Source: Sphingosinicella microcystinivorans | GTDB taxonomy: Bacteria > Pseudomonadota > Alphaproteobacteria > Sphingomonadales > Sphingomonadaceae | Assembly: GCF_027941835.1 (NCBI RefSeq) | Contig: NZ_CP116005.1 | Coordinates: 62,001-126,000, forward strand | Length of the DNA: 64,000 bases | Direction: 5' to 3' | Part shown: positions 56,567 to 64,000 of the stretch, piece by piece | Layout: each line of letters begins with the position of its first letter | Numbering within the stretch: the first letter of the stretch is position 1 | Notes under the pieces: model-generated | Told to the model about the DNA's origin: nothing | Databases searched by the model: none | The model's input: only the letters and a program-made list of their open reading frames with translations | Position numbers and translations under genes: made by a program

Positions 56567-57001
56567 TTATACGAGCGGGACGTCGTAGTTCGAATTGCAG
56601 CCGGGCTCGCCGGGATAGCGGCCCTCGGGATCGCAGAAGAGAAGTTGCAGCACGTCGTAGCGTTCGTGGCCGAGATATTGACCGGCCTGGATCGTGTAGC
56701 GCCCCTTGGCTGCCGGGTCTGCCTGGCGAACACGGACGGGAAAGCGTCCGCCGAGGCTGACATCGCCCACGAGGGGGAAGCCTGCGGCGCGCATCTTGCG
56801 GCCGAGCTCGTTCAGGATCGCCGCCGTCGTGTGCGGCGCGAAATTGCCGATGATCAGCAATTCCGGCAGCCCGACATTGGCATTGCCGATCGTGTAGGCG
56901 AAGGCGGGCGACTCCTCGCTCGGAAAGATCGCGAAGACGTGCTGGCTGTTGCGGTCGATATTCTCCTGGACAAGGCGCATCAGGTCCGAGTGGTTCGGCA
57001 T
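56567..57001 (-). CDS. DUF4262 domain protein
   Basis: A 144-aa protein with the DUF4262 layout: FAIFPSEESPAFAYTIGNANVGLPELLIIG at the N-terminus and a C-terminal QLLFCDPEGRYPGEPGC. The family is common in plasmids and phages; function unknown. Confidence 0.82.
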   Translation of the reverse strand: MPNHSDLMRLVQENIDRNSQHVFAIFPSEESPAFAYTIGNANVGLPELLIIGNFAPHTTAAILNELGRKMRAAGFPLVGDVSLGGRFPVRVRQADPAAKGRYTIQAGQYLGHERYDVLQLLFCDPEGRYPGEPGCNSNYDVPLV

Positions 57002-57065
57002 GGTGGTTTCCTTTCATTGAGAGTGTGCAAAAGGGATCGGTCGAGACCGGGCAGGGCGGCCACGC

Positions 57066-57860
57066 TCAGAAGAAGCGCAGCTGCCGTGGCAGTTCGTCGG
57101 TGCCGGCCTCGGCGGACGTATCTTTCGCTGTGCTATCCGAAGGCGGGTTGAGCAGCGCGCGGGCCGCGTCCTCGGCTTCGCGACGCGCAAGCTTGGTGGA
57201 CCACCCGCCGAGAATGTGGGCGGGCGTGTACCAGCACTCGCGCATTTCCATGGACAGCGAATTGCCGACGATGACGACGGCCGGAATGTGCATCAGCGTG
57301 AGCTGGATATAGGCCATGTGGACCGCACAGGGGTCGATATCGACGGCGGTCACGTGGAGATACTGCTGATAGTTGATGCCCCGTGCGCGCATCGCCTCGG
57401 CGAGGGCGATGATCATCGCGCCGGCACCGCAGGCCGGTTCGGACGCGCGCACGAAGCCATTGCGTTCGATGAGCTCGGCGAGCTTCTCCGTGTCGCCCAG
57501 CGTCATTTCCGCCATAGCGCGGCAGATGTCGTAGGGCGTGAAAAATTGCCCCCTCGTGGCGCTTTTCAGCCCGAGTTCGGCAAAGACCGCACCGAGCACG
57601 TCGCCGGGTTCCGCTTCGAGCGCCAGGACGATTTCGGCGAGAACCTGCGGGAAAATCTCGACGACATCGCGCTCGTAGCGGCCGACGATGTCCAGGTACC
57701 GTTTCTCGCGGGCGTCCCGGTTCGCATGATCCACGCTGTTGGACAGGGCGATCGCGGCGGTCTCCATGCAGTCGGAGAACACGTTGTGGAGGTCGTAGCG
57801 ATAGCCGCAGGAGCGCAGCAGCTTGCATATCGTCTTGATGTGTTTGTCATGGGGGTTCAT
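57066..57860 (-). CDS. N-6 DNA methylase-like protein lacking the NPPY motif
   Basis: A 264-aa protein. GQFFTP at 104-109 is motif X, EPACGAGAM at 141-149 the S-adenosylmethionine motif I, and AVDID at 172-176 motif II. At the place of catalytic motif IV (N-P-P-Y/F) the sequence reads VGNSLSMEMRE. The fold can bind S-adenosylmethionine but adenine methylation is doubtful. MNPHDK at 57860 is the preferred start. It may be a decoy or regulatory methyltransferase of a plasmid anti-restriction region; that is inference. Confidence 0.78.
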   Translation of the reverse strand: MNPHDKHIKTICKLLRSCGYRYDLHNVFSDCMETAAIALSNSVDHANRDAREKRYLDIVGRYERDVVEIFPQVLAEIVLALEAEPGDVLGAVFAELGLKSATRGQFFTPYDICRAMAEMTLGDTEKLAELIERNGFVRASEPACGAGAMIIALAEAMRARGINYQQYLHVTAVDIDPCAVHMAYIQLTLMHIPAVVIVGNSLSMEMRECWYTPAHILGGWSTKLARREAEDAARALLNPPSDSTAKDTSAEAGTDELPRQLRFF

Positions 57861-58189
57861 CGCGCATTTCCTGATTGGCGGACGCACGCGAACGGCCCTT
57901 CATTCGTGTCGAATGAGGGAAGCGCGGCGACCGGCGGTGTTGGATGGATGTCGGCGGGCGCCCGAGCGAACCCCGATCGACCATCTCCCCTCACCCCCTC
58001 CCCTCCATGGGACAGGCGGTCTTCGCGGCGTCATGCAGTGTTCGGAGAAATCCGATCAGGCGATCATGGTCGCGATCCGGGAGGCGGCGCAGCTGAGACG
58101 CGAAACGGTAGCAGCGCGCCGGCGGGCCACATGGCGAACTCGACGGGGCCCGTGGCGGCAGTCCCGGAAATCCTCAACAACGTCGAATT
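57861..58189. other. Intergenic stretch, nothing recognised
   Basis: About 330 bases between the methylase-like and HAD genes. A pyrimidine-rich run lies near 57985-58010. It probably holds the promoter of the methylase-like gene; no clear promoter elements were seen. Confidence 0.4.
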
Positions 58190-58660
58190 CTAGCGGGCCA
58201 GTAGATCGCCAAGCTCGGCCAGCGATTGTTCAGCTGTGCAATGGGTGATCCATAGACCACCTCGTTCGATCCACAATGAGCGGTATTTCTCCCAGTCGTC
58301 GATGAGGATGTCGCCAGGATTGCGGATGTGTAGGCTCTTGTCCTTCGAAGAGCAGGCAATCATCGGCTGCAATGGGCCGATATGGCGATCGACCCAGGCG
58401 CGTTTGTGCGCCGCTGCATCTTCGACGGATGCGGGCACGCCGGTCAGGATAATCGGACGATAGCATTCGAGCCCCCTCCAGAGGTCGGCGAAATCAGGCA
58501 TCGGCGGGAGCCGGGTGTAGAAGGCGTCGACCTGACGGACAGCGTCCCACTCCACGTTGTCGGTGACGATCGACGGCCGCGTGCCGAGCATCTGTTCATA
58601 GCCGGTATCGAAGTCAGCGAGGACGCCGTCCATGTCGACGAAAATGATCGGAAGGGTCAT
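58190..58660 (-). CDS. HAD-fold 5'(3')-nucleotidase-like protein
   Basis: A 156-aa HAD protein: FVDMDGVLADFD at 7-18 with the nucleophile and acid Asp pair, ILTGVP for motif II, and ILIDDWEKY for motif IV. It fits the small deoxyribonucleotidase-like subgroup found in phages and plasmids. It may act on nucleotides or a modified nucleotide. Confidence 0.82.
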   Translation of the reverse strand: MTLPIIFVDMDGVLADFDTGYEQMLGTRPSIVTDNVEWDAVRQVDAFYTRLPPMPDFADLWRGLECYRPIILTGVPASVEDAAAHKRAWVDRHIGPLQPMIACSSKDKSLHIRNPGDILIDDWEKYRSLWIERGGLWITHCTAEQSLAELGDLLAR

Positions 58661-58758
58661 TGAAGCCTCCGGTTTTCAACGCAATGTCCGTCGTCAGAAC
58701 ATTTGGCGCAACTCGCGGCGTAAATTAGCGGAGCGCGGGCCTCGTCTGGGGGCTGATA

Positions 58759-59739
58759 TTAGGCGGCGAGCTTGCGGTGCAGCAAGCGCCGATGTTCGAT
58801 GGTCTGTCGTTTGATCCTTTCGCGCTGTTTGATGATGGCAGGTGCCCTGCCGAAGTAGGCGTCGGCTGGCGTCACGTTGCCGAGGCTTTCATGGTATCGG
58901 CGGTGATTATAGTGGTCGATGAAGGCCTCGATCTGGGCCTCCAGATCGCCGGGCAGGAAGTAATTTTCCAACAGGATGCGGTTCTTGAGGGTCTGGTGCC
59001 AGCGTTCGATCTTGCCCTGGGTCTGAGGATGCATCGGGGCACCGCGGACATGGCTCATGCCGTTGGCGCCGATCCATTCGGCCAGCTCTTCAGCGATATA
59101 ACTGGGACCATTATCGCTGAGCAGCTTCGGTTTTTGCACGACCCTGGCCGAAGAACAACCCGAGGCTTCGAGCGCCAGCTCCAGCGTGTCGGTGACGTCC
59201 TCGGCACGCATGGTGGTGCACAGCTTCCAAGCGATGACGTAACGGGAGAAGTCGTCGAGCACGGTCGACAGATACACCCAGCCCCACCCGATGATCTTGA
59301 AGTAGGTGAAGTCGGTCTGCCACATCTCGTTCGGCCGTGTCGTCTTCGTGTGGAACGCATCGGCCGCCTTGATCACGATGAAGGCCGGGCTGGTGATCAG
59401 GTCATGGGCCTTCAACAGACGGTAGACCGTGGCTTCCGACACGAAGTAGCGCTTCTCGTCGGTGAAGCGCACCGCGAGCTCGCGGGGTGACAGATCGGTT
59501 GTATCCAACGCCATGTCGATGATTTGCTGCTGGATATCATCGCCGATGCGGTTCCACACTCGGCTTGGAGCCGATGGCCGATCCTCCAGTGCCTCCGGGC
59601 CGCCCTCGAGGTAACGGTCGTACCAGCGGTAGAAGGTTCTGCGCGGGATACCGAGCTGGTCCAGCGTGCGTTTAGCCGGCAGGTGCGATTGCTCGACGAT
59701 CCTGAGGATCTCCAGCTTCTCGGATGCGGGATACCTCAT
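58759..59739 (-). CDS. IS3-family transposase OrfB
   Basis: A 326-aa protein with an N-terminal HTH (KRTLDQLGIPRRTFYRWYDRYL) and an rve-type integrase core: MWQTDFTYF (Asp), LLSDNGPSY (Asp), GKIERWHQTLK (Glu). All DDE residues are present. A 9-codon leader frame ends in ATGA at this start, which could couple it to OrfA. Confidence 0.9.
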   Translation of the reverse strand: MRYPASEKLEILRIVEQSHLPAKRTLDQLGIPRRTFYRWYDRYLEGGPEALEDRPSAPSRVWNRIGDDIQQQIIDMALDTTDLSPRELAVRFTDEKRYFVSEATVYRLLKAHDLITSPAFIVIKAADAFHTKTTRPNEMWQTDFTYFKIIGWGWVYLSTVLDDFSRYVIAWKLCTTMRAEDVTDTLELALEASGCSSARVVQKPKLLSDNGPSYIAEELAEWIGANGMSHVRGAPMHPQTQGKIERWHQTLKNRILLENYFLPGDLEAQIEAFIDHYNHRRYHESLGNVTPADAYFGRAPAIIKQRERIKRQTIEHRRLLHRKLAA

Positions 59740-59761
59740 TCGCCGCCTTCCCCATCCGCGA

Positions 59762-60067
59762 TCATGCTTTTTTGAGCAGACGGTTCTCCAGCGTCAGATC
59801 GGCGACGCATTCCTTCAGCGCACGGGCTTCGCGGCGCAGGTCATGCACCTCGCCGGTGGTCGCGGCACGGGCGGTGTCGCCCGCCAAGCGCCGCTTGCCC
59901 GCTTCCATGAACTCCTTCGACCAGGTATAGTACAGGCTCTGCGCTATGCCTTCCTTGCGGCACAGCTCGGCGATGCTGTCCTCGCCGCGCAGCCCTTCCA
60001 GTACGATCCGGATCTTGTCCTCTGCTGAGAAGTGCCGGCGTGTCGCGCGCCGGATATCCTTCACCAC
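59762..60067 (-). CDS. IS3-family transposase OrfA
   Basis: A 101-aa HTH protein (FSAEDKIRIVLEGLRGEDSIAELCRKEGIAQSLYYTWSKEF) with a leucine-rich C-terminal helix ending LENRLLKKA. The called start is GTG; the frame is open for about 20 more codons upstream (to CGA near 60127), but no ATG is present. A run of six A precedes the stop. Confidence 0.85.
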   Translation of the reverse strand: MVKDIRRATRRHFSAEDKIRIVLEGLRGEDSIAELCRKEGIAQSLYYTWSKEFMEAGKRRLAGDTARAATTGEVHDLRREARALKECVADLTLENRLLKKA

Positions 60068-60097
60068 CCGTTCCGCAGGGGCTTGGCCGATTTTTTC

Positions 60098-60158
60098 AAG
60101 GAGGATTTGGGCTTCATCTTCGTTCCTTCGTCACTACGACGAAGCCCAAATCCTCCTT
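60098..60158. repeat. Perfect 18-bp inverted repeat over the IS edge
   Basis: AAGGAGGATTTGGGCTTC (60098-60115) and its exact complement (60141-60158) with a 25-nt loop. It spans the right end of the IS3-like element and the stop codon of the adjacent membrane-protein gene. It could be a terminator-like structure or a sign that sequence at the IS edge was copied. Confidence 0.7.
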
Positions 60159-60660
60159 ACTTCACAACCTCAAATCTGTGCCATTGGTGCTGACGGCGGA
60201 CACTGTTAGGACCGAACGGATTGCCGACATACAATGCGCCCGACCTTGGATCATAGATATCGAAGGATGGGTCGACACCGCCCGGTCCACGCTCCCAGTA
60301 TTCTTCTTCAATTCTGATGCGCTCAAGTTCCTTGATCTCATCCCAAGACAGAGAGCCGTCTCCGGCAGGCCGAGCATCGAGCCAGGCGCGTACGTATCCG
60401 ACGGCGAGCACGACAAGCGCCGTCGGCGGGAAGAACAGGATATTGAGATAGCCAGCAAATGCGCTGTCGTAGAAGGAAGCCAGCGGCGCCACCTTCACGG
60501 AAGCCGCCATTCCCATCCACCAAACGGGGATCGCCACCCACCAGAGTTTGGCATACCAGGGACGCCAGAGCCATTCAGACACGCGCGTGCGCGGTGCCAG
60601 CGGGACATCGGCATGTCCAAAGGCGGGCTCAAAATAGCGGTTCACGGCATATTCCTTCAT
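60157..60660 (-). CDS. Small membrane protein, unknown function
   Basis: A 167-aa protein. A Trp-rich region (VSEWLWRPWYAKLWWVAIPVWWMGMAA) is the first membrane segment and a second follows (LNILFFPPTALVVLAVGYVRAWL), then a soluble acidic C-terminus. ATG at 60660 is the natural start; the longer frame reads toward the IS flank. Sphingomonad mobile elements carry similar small Trp-rich proteins, but no function is known. Confidence 0.65.
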   Translation of the reverse strand: MKEYAVNRYFEPAFGHADVPLAPRTRVSEWLWRPWYAKLWWVAIPVWWMGMAASVKVAPLASFYDSAFAGYLNILFFPPTALVVLAVGYVRAWLDARPAGDGSLSWDEIKELERIRIEEEYWERGPGGVDPSFDIYDPRSGALYVGNPFGPNSVRRQHQWHRFEVVK

Positions 60661-60897
60661 AGAAAATGATAGCACAGTTCCGTTGAAAAGAAAAGCCCAT
60701 ATCCACACATTATATATAAATATCAAAAACTTGCCGGAGTTGCCAACGTGCTGTGGCCGGACGTCTTTCTCATCCGCAAGGCAGATGACAAACGTAGCGA
60801 CATGATGGAGAGCGAGTATCTGGCACAAAACTGACATTGATCTTCCCCCGGTTGCGCGGACACCGATGAAGGGCTCATTGGAGCCAGGAGGTGTAAG

Positions 60898-61211
60898 ATG
60901 GCAAAGGTTGGGAAGCGATATTTCACGGACGAGTTCAAGCGCGAGGCGGTGACGCTATGGGAGACGAGCGGTCGGATGCAGGCCGACGTTGCGCGTGAGT
61001 TGGGTATCATGCCGACGATGTTGAGGCGCTGGCAACGGGCACTGGAGATCAAGGGGACAGTGCCTGCGGCGAAGCCGCTATCATCGTCGATGGCGTCGCC
61101 GGCGGATCAGGCGTCGGAGATTGCCAGGCTACGCCGCGAGCTCGATCGCACGCGCATGGAGCGCGACATTCTAAAAAAGCGGTCGGCATTTGCGCGGAGA
61201 TGCCACGGTGA
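60898..61211 (+). CDS. IS3-family OrfA with an apparent one-base frame break
   Basis: Starts MAKVGKRYFTDEFKREAVTLW, a typical orfA HTH. At 61173-61178 there are six A then G. In the called frame the natural end of an OrfA (KKAVGICAEMPR then TGA at 61209-61211) is reached only after a -1 shift there; otherwise the frame runs on nonsensically to 62001. This is either a programmed -1 site (A6G) or a one-base loss in the A-run. Confidence 0.75.
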
Positions 61212-62071
61212 AGTTCCAGTTCATCCGCGCCCATGCTGGCCCCTGGCCGGTCAGCGTCATGTGCCGCATGCTCGGTGTGTCGCGCAGCGGCTATTACGAT
61301 TGGCGCGATCGACCGCCGAGTATGCGCATGACGGAGAACGCCGTGTTGCTCGCCGATATCCGCCGGATCCAGGCGCGGCATTCCGGGCGATACGGCAGTC
61401 CCCGGATGCATGCCGCGCTGCGCGCGGAAGGGCGCGGCTGCAGCCGCGGTCGTGTCGAGCGGCTGATGCGCCGTCACGGCATTCGTGCGCTTGCCGGTCG
61501 CCGCTTTCGGCCCTCGACGACCGACAGCCGCCATTACCTGCCGATCGCGCCGAACCTGCTAGCGCAGCGCTTCGAAGCAACGGCGCCGAACCGCGTGTGG
61601 CTGGCCGATATCAGCTATATCCCGACCGGCGAAGGCTGGCTGTATCTGGCGGCCGTGCTCGATCTGGCGACGCGCAAGATCGTGGGCTGGGCGATGCGGG
61701 ATCACATGCGCACCGAACTGACGCTCGCTGCGTTGATGATGGCCGCCCAACGGCAGCGACCAGCACGCGGACTCGTGCATCACTCCGATCGCGGATCGCA
61801 ATATGCCGCCGGGGCTTATGTCGATCAACTCACCGCGATCGGCGCGACCGCGTCGATGAGCCGCACCGGAAACTGTTACGACAACGCGCCGATGGAGAGC
61901 TTCTTTCATACGCTGAAGGTCGAACTGGTCCATCAATGCCGCTGGGCAACGCACGTCGAAGCCCGGCAGGCTCTGTTCGGATATATCGAAGGCTATTATA
62001 ATCGGCATCGCATGCACTCGGCGCTCGGGTATCTCACCCCCGAACAGGCCGAGCAACGCATGACGGGCTAA
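61208..62071 (+). CDS. IS3-family OrfB transposase
   Basis: A 287-aa rve-type transposase. MCRMLGVSRSGYYDW opens it, and the DDE residues are in WLADISYI, VHHSDRGSQY and APMESFFHTLK. GTG at 61208 overlaps the shifted OrfA stop as GTGA, so translation is probably coupled. Confidence 0.9.
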   Translation: MKFQFIRAHAGPWPVSVMCRMLGVSRSGYYDWRDRPPSMRMTENAVLLADIRRIQARHSGRYGSPRMHAALRAEGRGCSRGRVERLMRRHGIRALAGRRFRPSTTDSRHYLPIAPNLLAQRFEATAPNRVWLADISYIPTGEGWLYLAAVLDLATRKIVGWAMRDHMRTELTLAALMMAAQRQRPARGLVHHSDRGSQYAAGAYVDQLTAIGATASMSRTGNCYDNAPMESFFHTLKVELVHQCRWATHVEARQALFGYIEGYYNRHRMHSALGYLTPEQAEQRMTG

Positions 62072-62102
62072 CCCTAGTGTCCGCACAACCGGAGGAAGAT
62101 CA

Positions 62103-62229
62103 CTCCCGGCGCCGCGAGCCGGCGACACCCCACAGCATCGTCACTTCGGAAGACCGGATGCTGCAGCATCCTCCGCTCGCCGACTGTGCCCGCTATGATC
62201 TGCTGCGAGGCTATGATGCAGCGGCATGA
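62103..62229 (+). pseudogene. istA C-terminal fragment
   Basis: The last 41 codons of istA (ending [10 protein letters not shown]) remain, joined to the right end of the IS3 element. Confidence 0.85.
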
Positions 62230-62944
62230 TATGATCGACACGATGCGCGGCCTCGGACTCAAGGGCATGGCGGCGGCGTTCGACGAGGCGGTCACCACCG
62301 GCCTCCAGCGCAAGCGCACCACCATGGAGATACTGACCGACCTGCTCCGTGCTGAGGCGACCCACCGGGATGCAGCCTCCATCCGCTATCGGATGACGGC
62401 TGCGAGGCTGCCCGTGGTGAAGGACCTGGAGCGGTTCAGCTTCGAGGGCACACCGATCAATGAGGAGATGATCCGCTCCCTTCACGATGGCTCCTTCCTC
62501 CCGCCTCGCCGCAATATCGTGCTGGTCGGCGGCACGGGGACAGGCAAGACCCACCTCGCCATCGCGATCACCGCCAATGTCGTGCGAAGGGGCGCTCGCG
62601 CCCGCTACTTCAACACCGTCGATCTGGTGACACGCCTCGAAGAGGAGACCCGGATCGGCAAAGGCGGGACCCTGGCGGCGCAGCTGTCGCGGCTCGACCT
62701 GATCGTGCTCGACGAGCTCGGTTATCTGCCGTTCGCCCGCTCGGGAGGGCAGTTGCTGTTCCACCTCATCAGCAAGCTTTATGAGCGGACCAGCGTCATC
62801 ATCACCACGAACCTCGCCTTCGGCGAATGGCCGACCGTGTTCGGCGATCCCAAGATGACCACGGCGCTGCTCGACCGCGTCACCCACCACTGCGATATCG
62901 TCGAGACGGGCAACGACAGCTGGCGCTTCAAAAACCGCAGCTGA
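62216..62944 (+). CDS. istB: IS21-family helper ATPase IstB, second copy
   Basis: A 242-aa protein identical to the copy at 28885-29613, with the same Walker motifs. It could be supplied in trans by the complete element; this copy has no transposase partner of its own. Confidence 0.9.
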   Translation: MQRHDMIDTMRGLGLKGMAAAFDEAVTTGLQRKRTTMEILTDLLRAEATHRDAASIRYRMTAARLPVVKDLERFSFEGTPINEEMIRSLHDGSFLPPRRNIVLVGGTGTGKTHLAIAITANVVRRGARARYFNTVDLVTRLEEETRIGKGGTLAAQLSRLDLIVLDELGYLPFARSGGQLLFHLISKLYERTSVIITTNLAFGEWPTVFGDPKMTTALLDRVTHHCDIVETGNDSWRFKNRS

Positions 62945-63169
62945 CAGCCACCTTCGGCGCCTTCAAAAATCTATCTTGCGCTGCGCGCGCCTCCGGTCGG
63001 GCTACGCCCGCCCTCCGCCGCACGCAGCGCAAGGCCATCTTCAACAAACCAGCATCATATTATCCGAAAAGGGGGTCCCTCTTCGACGCCGATCGGGGGT
63101 CCCTTTTGAACGCCGTTTGACATCCGAGGAGCTACCGGCCGGACGACGCGCGATAATGGGAAGGCCGGG

Positions 63170-64000
63170 CTAAGCGCCGGTCTTCGCCTTGTCGAACTTG
63201 CCCTTGAGCACCTTCGCACCGTCTCGGAGAAAATCGAGATGGTCGGACCAGTGCTGCATCATCCTGACGCGCTCGTCCCAATATTCGCCGCGCGTGTAGG
63301 CGCGGCGCACGGCGTTGTTGTCGCAATGGGCAAGCTGCCGCTCGATTGCGTCGGGATGCCATAGGCCCATCTCGTTCAGCAAAGTCGCGGCCATCGCGCG
63401 GAAACCATGGCCCGTCATTTCATCCTGTGCGAAGCCCATGCGACGCAGCGCCGCGTTGATAGTGTTCTCCGACATTGGCCGATCGACCGAGCGCAGCGAT
63501 GGGAACAGGAAGCGGCTATAATCGGCGTCATGCTCGATGGTTTCGAGGATGGCGAGCGCCTGGGCGGAGAGCGGGATGACGTGCGGACGCCGCATCTTGG
63601 TCTTGTGCGCTGGGACGGTCCACAACGCCTTGTCGAAATCGAAGTCGCTCCATTCGGCATAGCGAAGCTCGCCGGGACGCACGAACACATGCGGCAGCAG
63701 TTGAAGCGCCGCCTTAGTGTTTGGAAGCCCCTCGAACGCCTCGATAGCGCGGAGTAACCCGCCCGCCCCTGCGGGGCTGGTGATCGCGGCGCGGTGGACC
63801 GGCTTAGGCGCGATCAGCGCGCCGCGCAGATCAGCGGCAACGTCGCGCTCCGCTCGCGCCGTGGCGATGGCGTAGCGGAATATCTGCGAACAGGTGCTGC
63901 GCAGCCGTTTGGCCGTCTCGTAGCGGCCCTTGCTCTCCATCTTGCGGAGCATCACCAACAACTCCTGAGCGGAGATAGCGGCAATGGGGCGCTTGCCGAT
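63170..64000 (-). CDS. Tyrosine-type integrase, C-terminal part
   Basis: At least 276 residues; the N-terminus lies beyond the window. It has a SAM-like core-binding region (TAKRLRSTCSQIFRYAIA), then the catalytic domain: LLPHVFVRPGELRYAEW (Arg), HGFRAMAAT (His-x-x-Arg), LAHCDNN (His) and RRAYTRGEYW with the nucleophile Tyr. This is the P4-type integrase pattern. All catalytic residues are intact. It would belong to an element extending to the right, separate from the broken integrase at 27.6 kb. Confidence 0.92.
   Translation of the reverse strand: MGKRPIAAISAQELLVMLRKMESKGRYETAKRLRSTCSQIFRYAIATARAERDVAADLRGALIAPKPVHRAAITSPAGAGGLLRAIEAFEGLPNTKAALQLLPHVFVRPGELRYAEWSDFDFDKALWTVPAHKTKMRRPHVIPLSAQALAILETIEHDADYSRFLFPSLRSVDRPMSENTINAALRRMGFAQDEMTGHGFRAMAATLLNEMGLWHPDAIERQLAHCDNNAVRRAYTRGEYWDERVRMMQHWSDHLDFLRDGAKVLKGKFDKAKTGA

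Larger units (their letters stand above)
58737..60147. mobile_element. IS3-like insertion sequence
   Basis: Two transposase genes on the minus strand flanked by related ends: GGGCCTCGTC (58737-58746) and, inverted, GGGCTTCGTC (complement of 60138-60147). No target duplication is visible next to these ends, so the limits are approximate. Confidence 0.75.
60838..62102. mobile_element. IS3-family insertion sequence with clear terminal repeats
   Basis: A 1265-bp element. The 26-bp ends (starting TGATCTTCC) agree at 24 positions. It carries orfA and orfB on the plus strand. The flanks (CAT left, CTC right) show no target duplication, so one side was probably rearranged after insertion. On the right it directly abuts the truncated IS21 copy. 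Confidence 0.9.
62103..63122. mobile_element. Truncated inverted copy of the IS21-family element
   Basis: 1020 bp that read as the reverse complement of 28707-29726, ending in GTTTGACA at 63122. The istB proteins and all shadow frames are identical between the copies, so the duplication is recent. Everything upstream of the last 126 bases of istA has been lost at the junction with the IS3 element. Confidence 0.9.

Noticed and set aside
60898-62001. A single 367-codon frame across the IS3 element
   Set aside because: After about codon 95 it is a shadow of OrfB; the real genes are OrfA and OrfB with a frame change near 61175.

Overview
The window reads as DNA from a GC-rich alphaproteobacterium, most likely a sphingomonad. 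The pointers are a long TonB-dependent receptor beside catabolic genes, a PQQ quinohaemoprotein dehydrogenase, an imuA-imuB-dnaE2 mutasome with a GTTC-N7-GTTC type LexA box, and plasmid families common in sphingomonads (DUF736, DUF2493, MobF relaxase). Identification rests on protein families and motifs read by eye; no database search was run.

Region 1 (1-26.8 kb) is a dense catabolic locus: two SDRs, an epoxide-hydrolase-like alpha/beta hydrolase, a biotin-dependent acyl-CoA carboxylase (alpha and beta subunits with a SnoaL-like protein between them), two enoyl-CoA hydratases, an Old Yellow Enzyme, an MFS transporter, a TetR regulator, a Baeyer-Villiger monooxygenase, an ADP-forming acyl-CoA synthetase, a nitronate-monooxygenase-like flavoprotein, a double-domain acyl-CoA dehydrogenase, a thiolase-like protein, a TonB receptor, a PQQ dehydrogenase and an aldehyde dehydrogenase. 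Many genes overlap by 1-4 nt. The order of chemistry suggested is uptake, alcohol oxidation, Baeyer-Villiger oxidation, ring opening, CoA activation and beta-oxidation with a carboxylation step. The substrate is not identifiable. Two near-identical 18-bp motifs precede the SDR and Baeyer-Villiger genes and are probable TetR operators.

Region 2 (26.8-34.5 kb) is a mobile-element boundary. A 47-nt 3' fragment of tRNA-Glu(CUC) marks a probable attachment site next to a tyrosine integrase. A complete IS21-family element splits that integrase with a 6-bp target duplication; when the insertion is removed conceptually the integrase reads through to its catalytic tyrosine. Then come two tandem hairpins, a GSU2403-type nucleotidyltransferase, an IS3 remnant and a truncated glcD-like/glcG-like pair.

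Region 3 (34.6-50.5 kb) holds a conjugative DNA-processing operon (RHH protein, VirD4-type coupling protein, MobF relaxase, membrane-anchored Mrr-like nuclease, lytic transglycosylase), two toxin-antitoxin modules (TacA-TacT and RES-Xre), and the LexA-boxed imuA-imuB-dnaE2 operon. No type IV secretion channel genes are in the window.

Region 4 (50.5-58.7 kb) is a minus-strand accessory block: small zinc-binding proteins, SLOG/DUF2493 proteins, a DUF736 protein with an SSB-like tail, DUF4262, a methyltransferase-like protein without the usual catalytic motif, a HAD phosphatase, a reading frame with UGA at an expected Cys, and a very long imperfect palindrome.

Region 5 (58.7-64 kb) is an IS pile-up: an IS3 element, a small membrane protein, a second IS3 element abutting a truncated, inverted second copy of the IS21 element, and the C-terminal part of another tyrosine integrase running off the end. 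The inverted IS21 copies bracket about 34 kb.
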